Notes under the pieces: generated by a model
Told to the model about the DNA's origin: nothing
Database searches by the model: none
Seen by the model: only the letters and a program-made list of their open reading frames with translations
In this document: positions 45,065 through 55,077 of the stretch, piece after piece
How the letters are laid out: each line of letters opens with the position of its first letter
Position numbering within the stretch: the stretch's first letter is position 1
Program-made: the position numbers and the translations under genes
NCBI RefSeq assembly: GCF_900182955.1
Contig: NZ_FXUL01000006.1
Span: 184,194-248,193, forward strand
Direction: 5' to 3'
Source of the DNA: Noviherbaspirillum suwonense
Lineage (GTDB): Bacteria > Pseudomonadota > Gammaproteobacteria > Burkholderiales > Burkholderiaceae_D
Length of the DNA stretch: 64,000 bases

Positions 45065-45730
45065 ATGCGACGCAAGCAAGCGCGCGACATCACCTATCAG
45101 CAGCTGTTCGAGAACAATCGACAGTGGGCGGCGGCGATCTGCGCCGAAGACGCCGATTTCTTCAAGAAGCTGGCCGCCCAGCAGGCCCCTGAATACCTGT
45201 GGATAGGCTGCTCCGACAGCCGGGTGCCGGCCAACGAATTGCTGGGCCTGCTGCCCGGCGAACTGTTCGTCCACAGGAATATTGCCAACGTGGTGGTGCA
45301 TACCGATCTCAACTGCCTGTCGGTGCTGCAGTTCGCGGTCGACGTGCTGAAGGTCAAGCATGTGATCGTCTGCGGCCACTACGGCTGTTCAGGCGTGCAT
45401 GCGGCCCTCGTCGGCCGCCGCGTCGGCCTCGCCGACAACTGGCTGCGCCATGTGCAGGACGTGCACATGAAGCATGAGCGTTACTTGGGGGATACGCTGC
45501 CGTCGAGGGAAAGGCTGGACCGGCTATGCGAGCTCAACGTGATCGAGCAGGTGACCAACCTGTGCCAGACCACGATCGTGCAGGATGCCTGGGAGCGGGG
45601 GCAGCCGCTGACTATCCATAGCCTGATCTATGGCATCCAGGATGGATTGCTGCGGGATCTTGGGGTTGATATCAACACGCCGGAGGACTTGGCCGAGACG
45701 CTGGCGGAGGCGTTCAAGGCGTATGAATGA
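45065..45730 (+). CDS. can: Beta-class carbonic anhydrase
   Basis: Zinc enzyme interconverting CO2 and bicarbonate; 221 residues, normal size. Zinc ligands Cys49, His105 and Cys108 and the Asp51-Arg53 pair are in WIGCSDSRVPAN and CGHYGCSGVHA. GGGAG precedes ATG 45065. It is close to E. coli Can throughout (LGDTLPSRERLDRLCELNVI, TIHSLIYGIQDGLLRDLGV). Its 3' end faces composite repeat region 2. Confidence 0.96.
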   Translation: MRRKQARDITYQQLFENNRQWAAAICAEDADFFKKLAAQQAPEYLWIGCSDSRVPANELLGLLPGELFVHRNIANVVVHTDLNCLSVLQFAVDVLKVKHVIVCGHYGCSGVHAALVGRRVGLADNWLRHVQDVHMKHERYLGDTLPSRERLDRLCELNVIEQVTNLCQTTIVQDAWERGQPLTIHSLIYGIQDGLLRDLGVDINTPEDLAETLAEAFKAYE

Positions 45731-45760
45731 TGCTGGGGGCGGGTACGGGTAGCGTATTGG

Positions 45761-45893
45761 CCCGCGCAGCGACGGTTGCGGTTGTCGTTCCGCGAAGCGA
45801 CAGTTGCAGTTGCTTGTGAAGTGGCCATTGCCGTTGAAGCGGCCGTTGCCATTGCCGTTGCCGTTGCCGTCGCAGTAGCCGTTGCCGTTGCAG
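45761..45893. repeat. GTTGC-type array left of structured element copy 2
   Basis: Two degenerate CGCGCAGCGACGGTTGCGG / CGCGAAGCGACAGTTGCAG units are followed by a run of CCATTGCCGTTG and GCCGTTGCCGTT hexamer words that merge into the TGCAGTGAATCC end of copy 2. Same vocabulary as the copy 1 left array, but fewer and shorter units. Confidence 0.8.
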
Positions 45894-46500
45894 TGAATCC
45901 CCGTTAGATGGCGACGCGTCGCCAGTGCCTGAAACGGATAAAGAAGCGTCCGCTGTCTGAGCGAAGCGAGTTTCGGACGCTTCCCGTTTCAGGTGCTGGC
46001 GGCGCGTGCAGTCCGCGTAGCGGACCGCCATCGTAGGGGGCGCCTTTTTTGCCCCACTTTTTTGGCGAAGCAAAAAAGCGGGTCGGCTGCCGGGCCGAAT
46101 ACCCGGCTACTCCCCACGGCAGTGAAGCCTCAATGTTTCACCCGTCAGCAGACGCGGCATCGGCGCCTTGCGCTGTGGCGCGTGTTCCTGACGTGCAGCC
46201 GTTGCCAACTGCAGAAGCGGCTTCGCGACGGTACGCGGGCTGGCGGGTGAAGCAATACCGGCTGGCCTGCCGGACGACCTAGCCGGGTTTCGGCCCGGCA
46301 GCCGACCTACTTCTCTTGCTTCGCCAAGAGAAGTAGGCAAGAGAAGGCGACCCCGGAGATGCCGCCCCGCTGCGCGGGGTGCCCACGCCGCTGGCACCGA
46401 AATCGGGAAGCGTCCGAAACTCGCTTCGCTCAGACAGCGGACGCTTCTTTATCCGATTTCGGTGCCAGCGACGTGGCGTCATCAACGGGGATTCACTGCA
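45889..46500. repeat. Structured dispersed repeat, copy 2 (about 612 bp)
   Basis: Same layout and orientation as copy 1. The left 283 bp differ from copy 1 at only four positions. One of these falls in the loop of the GTCCGC hairpin, so pairing is kept. The right arm has CTACTTCTCTTG with CAAGAGAAGTAG where copy 1 has ACTTCTTTTG with CAAAAGAAGT: different letters, same helix. In its last hairpin two changed bases (CA to TG) convert two mismatches of copy 1 into pairs. It lies between convergent can and panB. No coding sequence is supported. Confidence 0.92.
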
Positions 46501-46590
<90 letters not shown>

Positions 46591-46658
46591 TGATATCCAT
46601 CCCGCGTCATGGCGTACCGGAGGAGACCGATGGTTCTGATTTGTCCGGGTGGCTCGTG

Positions 46659-46685
46659 GGTGTAATAAGCGCAGCGCATTACACC
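46659..46685. repeat. REP-like hairpin A in the right flank of copy 2
   Basis: GGTGTAAT and ATTACACC (8 bp) enclose AAGCGCAGCGC. This is the GTGTAATAAGCGCAGCGCATTACAC type of repeat known in many proteobacteria. Confidence 0.7.
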
Positions 46686-46723
46686 ACTCGCCAAAGAACC
46701 ACCACCGCCGGTTTGCAACGAAT

Positions 46724-46751
46724 GGTGTAATGCGCTTTCGCTTATTACACC
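46724..46751. repeat. REP-like hairpin B in the right flank of copy 2
   Basis: GGTGTAAT and ATTACACC enclose GCGCTTTCGCTT. It is an inverted relative of hairpin A, 38 bases away, so the two could also pair with each other to form a larger stem. Confidence 0.7.
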
Positions 46752-46788
46752 CTACGGAGTTTCATCGCACCTTGTGAACCGGGACTGG

Positions 46789-46866
46789 TATCGCCGCAAC
46801 CGCAACCGCAACTGTCGCTACGCGGAACGTCAAGAGCAACTGTCGCTGCGCGGAACGTCAACTACG
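46789..46866. repeat. Outer inverted array beyond copy 2
   Basis: Units of the type AACCGCAACTGTCGCTACGC and CAACTGTCGCTGCGCGGAAC are the inverse of the 28-bp unit seen left of copy 1. From here to 46939 the only structure noticed is a small GGCTGC-cgc-GCAGCC hairpin, which might end panB transcripts. Confidence 0.7.
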
Positions 46867-46939
46867 ACGACATACCAGTACCGAAGCACCCTACGATAGG
46901 GCTGCCGCGCAGCCGCTCTCCCCGGGCACCCACACCCTC

Positions 46940-47770
46940 TCAGAAGCAATGCTCCGCCGCCGGAAAACTCCCATCCCTCACCGCCGCCACATACGCCATC
47001 ACCGCAGCGTCGATGCTGGTCTGCCCATCCATGAAGTTCTTCACGAAGCGCGCCTTGTGCCCAGGGAATACCCCCAGCATGTCATGCATCACCAGCACCT
47101 GCCCCGAGCAATCCGGTCCCGCGCCGATGCCTATCGTCGGGATCGCCAGCGCCTCGGTGACCTCGCGCCCCAGCGCGGCGGGAATCGCCTCCAGCACCAG
47201 CACCGAGGCGCCGGCGGCCTGCAGCGCCAGTGCGTCGTCCTTCATCTGCTCGGCGCCTTCGACCGACTTGCCCTGCACCTTGAAGCCGCCCAGCACATGC
47301 ACCGACTGCGGCGTCAGGCCGACATGGGCGCAGACCGGGATCGCGCGCTGGGTCAGGAAGCGGACGGTCTCCGACAGCCAGGCGCCGCCTTCGAGCTTGA
47401 CCATCTGGGCGCCGGCCCGCATCAGCCGGGCGGCATTGTCGAATGCGGCCTGTGGCGTCGCGTAGGCGCCGAAGGGGAGGTCGGCCACCAGCAGCGCGGT
47501 GCGGTTGCCGCGGGCGACGCTGGCGGTGTGGTAGACCATGTCGTCCACCGTGACCGGCAGGGTCGACTGGTGCCCCTGCGACACCATGCCGAGCGAGTCG
47601 CCGACCAGCAACATGTCGACGCCGCAGCGGTCCATCAGCGCGGCGAAGCTGGCGTCGTAACAGGTCAGCATCGTGATCTTCTGGCCGGCGGCGCGCATTG
47701 CGCCCAGCGCCGGCGCCGTTACCGGCTTGCTGCGTCCCGCAGCCTGGTTGTCCTGCAGATAGCCTGCCAT
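46940..47770 (-). CDS. panB: PanB, ketopantoate hydroxymethyltransferase
   Basis: First committed step of pantothenate synthesis, using 5,10-methylene-tetrahydrofolate; 276 residues, normal size. Motifs: [64 protein letters not shown] and [21 protein letters not shown] chose the ATG at 47770 (MAGYLQDNQ) with GGAG upstream; an earlier in-frame start lacks similarity. It follows folK on the same strand with a 79-base gap. Confidence 0.96.
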   Translation of the reverse strand: MAGYLQDNQAAGRSKPVTAPALGAMRAAGQKITMLTCYDASFAALMDRCGVDMLLVGDSLGMVSQGHQSTLPVTVDDMVYHTASVARGNRTALLVADLPFGAYATPQAAFDNAARLMRAGAQMVKLEGGAWLSETVRFLTQRAIPVCAHVGLTPQSVHVLGGFKVQGKSVEGAEQMKDDALALQAAGASVLVLEAIPAALGREVTEALAIPTIGIGAGPDCSGQVLVMHDMLGVFPGHKARFVKNFMDGQTSIDAAVMAYVAAVRDGSFPAAEHCF

Positions 47771-47849
47771 GTGCTTGTTCTCCGGATGATTGTTATCCGC
47801 GCAGTGCGATGCGCACTGACGCGCCGCGTCATGATAATGAAAATCGGGG

Positions 47850-48335
47850 CTAGCTGCGCAGCACCGAGATGGCCTGGCCGGCAACGTCGGGCACGAAGCC
47901 GTGGGCCGGGCCCATGCCGGGTATCTCGATCAGCGGCGCGATCTGCAGCAGCGGGATCAGCACGAACGCACGCTGGGTCATGCGCGGATGCGGCACGGTC
48001 AGTGTGTCGGTGGCGATTTGCTGGCGGCCGTACAGCAGCAGGTCCAGGTCCAGCGTGCGCGGCGCGTTGTAACCGGTGCGTTCGCGGCCGTGCGATTGCT
48101 CGATCGACATCAGCGCCGCCAGCAGGTCGGCGGCCGGCAGCATGGTCTCGATGCGCGCCACCGCGTTGACGTAGTCGTCGCCGCCGGCGTCCACCGGCGC
48201 GCTGCGGAACAGGCTGGAGCGTTCCGCGACGCGGGTGCCGGGCAGCGCGCCGAGTTCCTCCAGCGCCGCTTCCACCGTCGCGCGGGCGTCGCCGAGGTTG
48301 GCGCCGAGGCCGATGAAGGCGGACACCGTGCTCAT
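47850..48335 (-). CDS. folK: FolK, 6-hydroxymethyl-7,8-dihydropterin pyrophosphokinase
   Basis: Folate-pathway kinase, 161 residues. [20 protein letters not shown] at the N-terminus, the central [20 protein letters not shown], and the signature [14 protein letters not shown] followed by [20 protein letters not shown] are all typical. Its ATG overlaps the pcnB stop as ATGA, so the two are translationally coupled. The pcnB-folK-panB order is standard in proteobacteria. Confidence 0.96.
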   Translation of the reverse strand: MSTVSAFIGLGANLGDARATVEAALEELGALPGTRVAERSSLFRSAPVDAGGDDYVNAVARIETMLPAADLLAALMSIEQSHGRERTGYNAPRTLDLDLLLYGRQQIATDTLTVPHPRMTQRAFVLIPLLQIAPLIEIPGMGPAHGFVPDVAGQAISVLRS

Positions 48336-49693
48336 TCGGCGCTGTCGCCCGCCACGGTCTCGCTCTTCGGACGGCGGCGGCGGGCGCGCTTCTTCGGCGC
48401 CGCCGCGGCTTCGCCTTCCACCCTGGGCTTGCGGGCCAGCAGTTCCTCGCGGCCGGGGCCGTCGGCTTCCATGAACGCGGTCCACCAGGTGCCGAGTTCG
48501 GCGTCGAGTTCGCCGGATTCGCAGCGCAGCAGCAGGAAGTCGTAGCCGGCGCGCAGCCGCGGATGTTCGAGCAGCTTGTACGGCGACTTGCCGGTGCGGC
48601 GCTCGAAGCGCGGCTGCATCGCCCAGATGTCGCGCATGTCGGTCGCGATGCGCCGCTGCAGCGCCAGCTTCTCGGTCTGGCCGTTGAGCACGTCATCGGC
48701 GGCCTGGTGCAGCGCCGGGATCGAAGGCTCGCCGGCGGCCTGGTAGGCGCGCCATTTCTCCAGCACCTGGTGCCACAGCAGCGATGCGAACAGGAAGCCG
48801 GGCGACACCGGCTTGCCCTGCCTGATGCGCAGGTCGGTGTTGTCCAGCGCCAGGCGCACGAAGCGCTCGCCCAGCGGCTGCTCCATCACCACGTCGAGCA
48901 GCGGCAGCAGGCCGTGATGCAGGCCTTCGCTGCGCAGCCGTTCGAGGCAGGCCATCGCCTGGCCGCTCATCAGCAGCTTCAGCATCTCGTCGAAGACGCG
49001 GGCGGCCGGCACGTTGTTGATCAGCGGGGCCATCACGGGGATAGGCGCCTGCGCCGACGGGTCGATCTCGAAGCCGAGCTTGGCGGCGAAGCGCACCACG
49101 CGCAGCATGCGCACCGGGTCCTCGCGATAGCGTTCCTCGGGCACGCCTATCATGCGCAGCGTGCGGCTGCGGATGTCGGCCATGCCGCCGTGGTAGTCGA
49201 GCACCATCTGCGTCGCCGGGTCGTAATACATCGCGTTGATGGTGAAGTCGCGCCGCAGCGCATCCTCGTGCTGCTCGCCGAAGGTGTTGTCGCGCAGCAC
49301 CCGGCCGTGCTCGTCCTTGGGCGCCGCCTCCACCGCCGCGCCGCGGAAGGTGGTGACTTCGAGCAGGTCCTGGCCGAACATCACATGCACGATCTGGAAG
49401 CGCCGGCCGATGATGAAGGCGCGCCGGAACAGCCGCTTGACTTCCTCCGGCGTCGCATTGGTGGCGATGTCGAAGTCCTTGGGCTTGACGCCCAGCAGCA
49501 GGTCGCGCACCGCGCCGCCGACCAGGAAGGCCTTGAAGCCGGCTTCCTGCAGGCTCTGCGTCACGCGGATCGCATTGTTCGACACCAGCGCCGGGTTGAT
49601 GCCATGTTCCTGCGGGCCGAGAACGACAGGCTGGGTGGGGTCGGCCGCTTCCTCCGCCTTGCCGAGGATGCGCCGTATGAGCTTTTTAATCAT
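48332..49693 (-). CDS. pcnB: PcnB, poly(A) polymerase I
   Basis: Adds 3' poly(A) tails that promote RNA decay; also affects plasmid copy number. The 453-residue protein has the nucleotidyltransferase core FLVGGAVRDLLLGVKPKDFD at about residues 55-75. The RFQIVHVMFG and EVTTFRG blocks, RRDFTINAMYYDPATQMVLD and the RNA-binding region RMLRVVRFAAKLGFEIDPSA follow. A basic C-terminal tail (KKRARRRRPKSE) is typical of poly(A) polymerases rather than CCA-adding enzymes. Confidence 0.95.
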   Translation of the reverse strand: MIKKLIRRILGKAEEAADPTQPVVLGPQEHGINPALVSNNAIRVTQSLQEAGFKAFLVGGAVRDLLLGVKPKDFDIATNATPEEVKRLFRRAFIIGRRFQIVHVMFGQDLLEVTTFRGAAVEAAPKDEHGRVLRDNTFGEQHEDALRRDFTINAMYYDPATQMVLDYHGGMADIRSRTLRMIGVPEERYREDPVRMLRVVRFAAKLGFEIDPSAQAPIPVMAPLINNVPAARVFDEMLKLLMSGQAMACLERLRSEGLHHGLLPLLDVVMEQPLGERFVRLALDNTDLRIRQGKPVSPGFLFASLLWHQVLEKWRAYQAAGEPSIPALHQAADDVLNGQTEKLALQRRIATDMRDIWAMQPRFERRTGKSPYKLLEHPRLRAGYDFLLLRCESGELDAELGTWWTAFMEADGPGREELLARKPRVEGEAAAAPKKRARRRRPKSETVAGDSAE

Positions 49694-50360
49694 TGAACAG
49701 GTTCAGGATAGGCCAGCCGCGTGCTTTCGCATGCGCGTCCAGCAGGGCATTGGGATTGGTCGCCACCGGGTGGGTGACGGCCTGCAGTAGCGGAATGTCG
49801 TTCTGCGAGTCGCTGTAGAACGTGCTGCGATCGAAACCGTCCAGCGACTGGCCGCGCGCCGCGAGCCATTTGTTCAGGTTGACCACCTTGCCGGCGCCGT
49901 AGGGCGGCGTGCCGCGAAACGCGCCGGTGATGTTGCCGGCGTCATCGACTTCCGGCTCGGCCGCAATCAGGTGCTCGACGCCGAATTCGGCGGCGATCGG
50001 CGCGGTGACGAAACGGTTGGTGGCGGTGACGATGGCGACCAGGTCGCCGGCGTCGCGGTGGCGCCGCACCAGGTCCAGCGCGCTCGGCTTCAGGGCCGGC
50101 CGGATCACTTCGTCCATGAACTGCCGGTGCCAGGCGTCGAGCTGCGCGCGCGGGAACTGCGCCAGCGTGCCGAAGGCGAATTCCAGGTAGGCCACCGGGT
50201 CGAGCGTGCCGGCCTGGTACTGCTCGTAGAATTCGGCGTTGCGGCGCTTGAACTCCACCGGGTCGACCGCGCCGATGCGGCTCATGAACTGGCCCCATTC
50301 ATAGTCGGAGTCCAGCGGCAGCAGCGTGTGGTCGAGGTCGAACAGGGTCAGCTTGGTCAT
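49686..50360 (-). CDS. HAD-IB family phosphatase
   Basis: A 224-residue HAD hydrolase of subfamily IB (SerB-like). LTLFDLDHTLLPLDSDYEWG carries nucleophile Asp8 and Asp10; motif II is VAIVTATNRF; motif III/IV lies in GAGKVVNLNKWL and FYSDSQNDIPLLQAV. It is close to proteins annotated as phosphoserine phosphatase-like or phosphatidylglycerophosphatase C-like next to hda in Burkholderiales; the substrate is not settled. It overlaps hda by ATGA and pcnB by 8 bases. Confidence 0.88.
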   Translation of the reverse strand: MTKLTLFDLDHTLLPLDSDYEWGQFMSRIGAVDPVEFKRRNAEFYEQYQAGTLDPVAYLEFAFGTLAQFPRAQLDAWHRQFMDEVIRPALKPSALDLVRRHRDAGDLVAIVTATNRFVTAPIAAEFGVEHLIAAEPEVDDAGNITGAFRGTPPYGAGKVVNLNKWLAARGQSLDGFDRSTFYSDSQNDIPLLQAVTHPVATNPNALLDAHAKARGWPILNLFND

Positions 50361-51043
50361 GGCTTGGTTTCTTCTTCCAGTTGCAGCAGGTCGCGCAGCA
50401 GCGGCAACGTGATATGTCGTTGGGTTTCGAGCGAATAGCGGTCCAGCGCGTCCAGCATCGCGGACAAGGATCGCATATCACGCTGGAAATGGGTAATCAG
50501 GTAGGGCAGCACGCCCGGCGACACGGTCAGCCCGCGGGCGGCGGCGGCCAGGCTCAGCGCGGCGATCTTTTCTTCGTCGCTCAGCTCGTGGACCTGGTAG
50601 GTCAGGCCCCAGCACATCCGGGTGCGCAGGTCGTCCCGCACTGGCAGGAAGGCCGGCGGCACCGCGCCGCCGGTGACCATCAGCGCGCCATGCTCGCGGA
50701 CCTCGTTGAACAGGTTGAAGGCGGCGATCTGGGCGTCGGCCGACAGCTGTTCGCAGTCGTCGACCAGGTAGGTCCGGCATGCCGGGTCGTACAGGAAGGC
50801 GTCGGGCGCGCTGGCGGCGGCGATATACCGGGCGTCGGGCGCCACCGCCAGCGCGCGCAGCAGGTGGGTCTTGCCGGCGCCGGCGCGGCCCCACAGGTAG
50901 ACGAAGCGCTCGCTGCTGGCGCTGGCGGCCGGGCCGGCGGCGAGCCGGCACAGCAGCTGGTAAAGCTCGGCATTTTTCCCGGCCTCGAAATTGGCCAGGG
51001 TTTGCGGCTTTTCAGCAATCAGGTCCAGCAGCAGCTGTCTCAT
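50357..51043 (-). CDS. hda: Hda, DnaA regulatory inactivator
   Basis: AAA+ protein that, bound to the replication clamp, promotes hydrolysis of ATP on DnaA to prevent re-initiation. 228 residues. The N-terminal MRQLLLDL contains the clamp-binding QL-L-L motif, which argues for ATG 51043 rather than the in-frame TTG at 51067. DnaA-like features: FVYLWGRAGAGKTHLLRALA (Walker A), TYLVDDCEQLSADAQ (Walker B) and the C-terminal MRSLSAMLDALDRYSLETQR. First gene of hda-HAD-pcnB-folK-panB; divergent from purM across about 260 bases. Confidence 0.92.
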   Translation of the reverse strand: MRQLLLDLIAEKPQTLANFEAGKNAELYQLLCRLAAGPAASASSERFVYLWGRAGAGKTHLLRALAVAPDARYIAAASAPDAFLYDPACRTYLVDDCEQLSADAQIAAFNLFNEVREHGALMVTGGAVPPAFLPVRDDLRTRMCWGLTYQVHELSDEEKIAALSLAAAARGLTVSPGVLPYLITHFQRDMRSLSAMLDALDRYSLETQRHITLPLLRDLLQLEEETKP

Positions 51044-51305
51044 GCGTGGCGTGGTAAGGCGGTTCAAGCGGGGCTATCCTGGATGGAACCGTGTGTATAT
51101 GACAATGTTGTCGATTTGCAGCATGCATCATCGCCCAGCGCGCGCCTGCCGGCAAGTGCCTGGCTGGCGCGCCGGCGGCTCGGTTCCGTGGTCAAAGAAA
51201 ATGGCATGAATGCGGCGGCTGAAGTGCTCGTTTGATAAAATGCGGGTCTCGCCGAAAGCATTCCGGCCAAAAACCGCCTATTTTACCGTCTCCACCGACT
51301 ATCAC

Positions 51306-52807
<1,502 letters not shown>

Positions 52808-52917
52808 CGGCGGCATCCGTCGCGTGCGCCTGCTGAACTTATATCTGTCTGGCCCCACTTACTGCAGCCGTGCATTAACAATGCATGCGCGGCATTAACC
52901 TGGATGGGGAGGATACG

Positions 52918-53154
52918 ATGTCGAAAGTCGAATCGGGGCAGAGCGAGAGCGCCGCTTATGTGAATGACAGGCTGGAGGAAATGGCGGCCGCGTTGGGGCA
53001 GGTGCCCCCGGAGGAATTTGTCGCCCGCCTGCTCGACAAGCTCGTTGCCGATGGCTTCATGGAACTGAAGCCCGGCTGCACCAGGGAACAAACCGCCGGC
53101 CTGTTTTCCGCGGCCCTGAAGAATCTCAAGTTCAAGCTGCCTGCCGGCAGCTGA
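52918..53154 (+). CDS. Small unrecognised acidic protein
   Basis: A 78-residue protein with a strong ribosome-binding site (GGGGAGG at 52907-52912) before ATG 52918. Sequence is soluble and helix-rich: VNDRLEEMAAALGQVPPEEF, ARLLDKLVADGFMELKPGC, ending FKLPAGS. I do not recognise the family; no known active-site pattern is visible. It stands alone between the VOC gene and the 3' end of the Anbu locus. The following 166 bases to 53320 show nothing I recognise. Confidence 0.65.
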   Translation: MSKVESGQSESAAYVNDRLEEMAAALGQVPPEEFVARLLDKLVADGFMELKPGCTREQTAGLFSAALKNLKFKLPAGS

Positions 53155-53320
53155 CCGGGCCACCTAGTCGACTCCTGCGCAAATTGCCCGGCGAGGATTG
53201 TCCGGCGATTCCGGGCTTGCCGCTGCGCTATCAGGCAGACAGCGAGCCAGCCGCTAGTCACCAGCCGCACATGTCGCCAGCCGCGCACGAAGCCCGCGGC
53301 CCACACACCAGCTCTCTTAT

Positions 53321-54202
53321 CTAGTGCTGCCCGCCGCCGTTTTCCTGCGCGACGCTTTGCAGCGGCGGCGGCATTTCGCTCTTGGGCTGCACGCGCAGTT
53401 CCGGCGGCGGCTGTATCCGCACCGGGTGGCTGCGGTCGCCGGCGACAGACAGCGCGATCGGCAGGGTCTGGTCCGGCGCGTTCCAGACCGGGTCGTCGAT
53501 GCCTTCGAAAATGCGCTTCAGCTGCTCGCCCCAGATGCCGCGGATCATCTGGAAATAGCGGTTCTTCTCGGTGATGTTGACGAAGCGGGTAATGGCCAGC
53601 GAACCGGCCTCGTAGACCAACAGGTCCAGCGGCAGGCCGACCGAGACATTGGAGCGCAGCGTCGAGTCCATCGAGATCAGCGCGCACTTCGCGGCTTCGT
53701 CCAGGCTGCTGTGTGGGGTAATCACGCGGTCGATGATCGGCTTGCCGTACTTGGATTCGCCGATCTGGAAGTAGGGATTTTCATCGTGCGACTCGATGAA
53801 ATTGCCGGCGGAATACACCTGGAACAGCCGGCAGCCTTCCTTGCCGATCTGGCCGCCGAAAATCATCCGCACATTGAAGTCGATGCCGAATTCCTCGAGC
53901 GCCTTGGCGTCCCGCGCATAGACCAGGCGGATCGCCTCGCCGACGATCTGCGCGGCTTCGAACATGCTGGTGACCGTCCAGATGGTCTTGCCCTCGGCGG
54001 TCACATGCTCGCTGATCATTTGCCGGATCGCCTGCGACAGCGACAGGTTGCCGGAGGTCATCAGCATCATCACGCGGTCGCCGGGATTCTCGAACACGTA
54101 CATTTTGCGGAACGTGCCGACATTGTCGATGCCGGCATTGGTGCGCGAGTCTGAAAGGAAAACCAGGCCGGCGTGGAGACGCATGGCGACGCAGTAAGTC
54201 AT
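53321..54202 (-). CDS. Anbu, bacterial proteasome-like (Ntn-hydrolase) protease
   Basis: Proteasome beta-subunit homologue of the Anbu family. Mature Thr (residue 2 of MTYCVAMRL, exposed after Met removal) is the likely nucleophile; Asp18 in LSDSR and Lys33 in FRKMYVF match the catalytic Asp17/Lys33 of proteasomes. The core ends near residue 245; about 45 more residues form a Pro-rich tail (RIQPPPELRVQPKSEMPPPL), longer than in most homologues. Anbu forms open ring or helical assemblies, but its substrate is unresolved. It is the last gene of a four-gene operon with ATP-grasp, alpha-E and transglutaminase genes, the standard Anbu neighbourhood. Confidence 0.93.
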   Translation of the reverse strand: MTYCVAMRLHAGLVFLSDSRTNAGIDNVGTFRKMYVFENPGDRVMMLMTSGNLSLSQAIRQMISEHVTAEGKTIWTVTSMFEAAQIVGEAIRLVYARDAKALEEFGIDFNVRMIFGGQIGKEGCRLFQVYSAGNFIESHDENPYFQIGESKYGKPIIDRVITPHSSLDEAAKCALISMDSTLRSNVSVGLPLDLLVYEAGSLAITRFVNITEKNRYFQMIRGIWGEQLKRIFEGIDDPVWNAPDQTLPIALSVAGDRSHPVRIQPPPELRVQPKSEMPPPLQSVAQENGGGQH

Positions 54203-54275
54203 GATGGCAGTTGAAGCAAAACGTTGATTGTACCGCAGCGAACTGCGGTCCGGACCAGCCCAATTCGACTAGCGG

Positions 54276-55073
54276 CTAGCGGCGCTCGACGCTGACATGC
54301 ACCTCCATCGATTCCACGCCGCCGCCGCGCCGCACGCCGCGCACCGGCGCCGCCGAGTCGTAGTCGCGCCCGATCGCTAGCCGGCAGTATTGCGCATTCT
54401 GGAACTTTGCATGGGTGACGTCGATGCTGACCCAGCCCGCGAAGCCGCTGTCCTCGACCCAGACGTCGACCCAGGCATGGCTTTCGGCATGGTCGCTGTT
54501 GCCCGGATCGATATAGCCCGACACGTAGCGGGCCGGGATGCCCTGCACATGGCAGCATGCCAGGAACAGGTGCGCATGGTCCTGGCACACGCCCTTGCCC
54601 AGTTTCAGTGCATCCTGCGCCGTCGTGGTGACCTCGGTTGCACCGGTAAGGTACGACACCGCACCGGTGATGGATTCGGCCAGCGCGATGGCGGCACGGC
54701 TGTCCTTGCCGTCGAGGTTGCGGCGCGCGAAGTCGGCCAGCGCCGCGTCGGCCTCGGTCAGCCGCGTGGTGACCGTGTAGACCAGCGGCGACAGCCTGTC
54801 CTGGTCGTCCAGGCGGCCGCGCACCAGTTCGTCGACATCCAGGCTGCCGGCGGCGACGATGCGGATCTCGTCATGCATGCCGTTGACGGTCAGGATGTGC
54901 GACTCGTTGCCATAGGCATCGAGATAGCGGTGGCAGCTGCCGGGCGACTTCACCCGCCATTCTCGGATGCGCTGGTGCGGCTCCGAGCGCGGCGTCAGGC
55001 GCAGCTGCTGGATGGTGTAGAACATCGGCGCGGTGTAGCGGTAGATCGTTTCATGCCGGATAGCGAGCATCAT
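54276..55073 (-). CDS. Transglutaminase-like cysteine peptidase of the Anbu locus
   Basis: A 265-residue protein with an N-terminal beta domain (IRHETIYRYTAPMFYTIQQL) and a transglutaminase-like catalytic domain. The triad is Cys163 (GKGVCQDHAH), His199 (ESHAWVDVW) and Asp218 (WVSIDVTH). Family members hydrolyse or form amide bonds, and in this context action on a peptide tag made by the ATP-grasp protein has been proposed. It lies 4 bases after alpha-E and 73 bases before anbu. MM at the start leaves the first codon uncertain. Confidence 0.92.
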   Translation of the reverse strand: MMLAIRHETIYRYTAPMFYTIQQLRLTPRSEPHQRIREWRVKSPGSCHRYLDAYGNESHILTVNGMHDEIRIVAAGSLDVDELVRGRLDDQDRLSPLVYTVTTRLTEADAALADFARRNLDGKDSRAAIALAESITGAVSYLTGATEVTTTAQDALKLGKGVCQDHAHLFLACCHVQGIPARYVSGYIDPGNSDHAESHAWVDVWVEDSGFAGWVSIDVTHAKFQNAQYCRLAIGRDYDSAAPVRGVRRGGGVESMEVHVSVERR

Positions 55074-55077
55074 GGAT

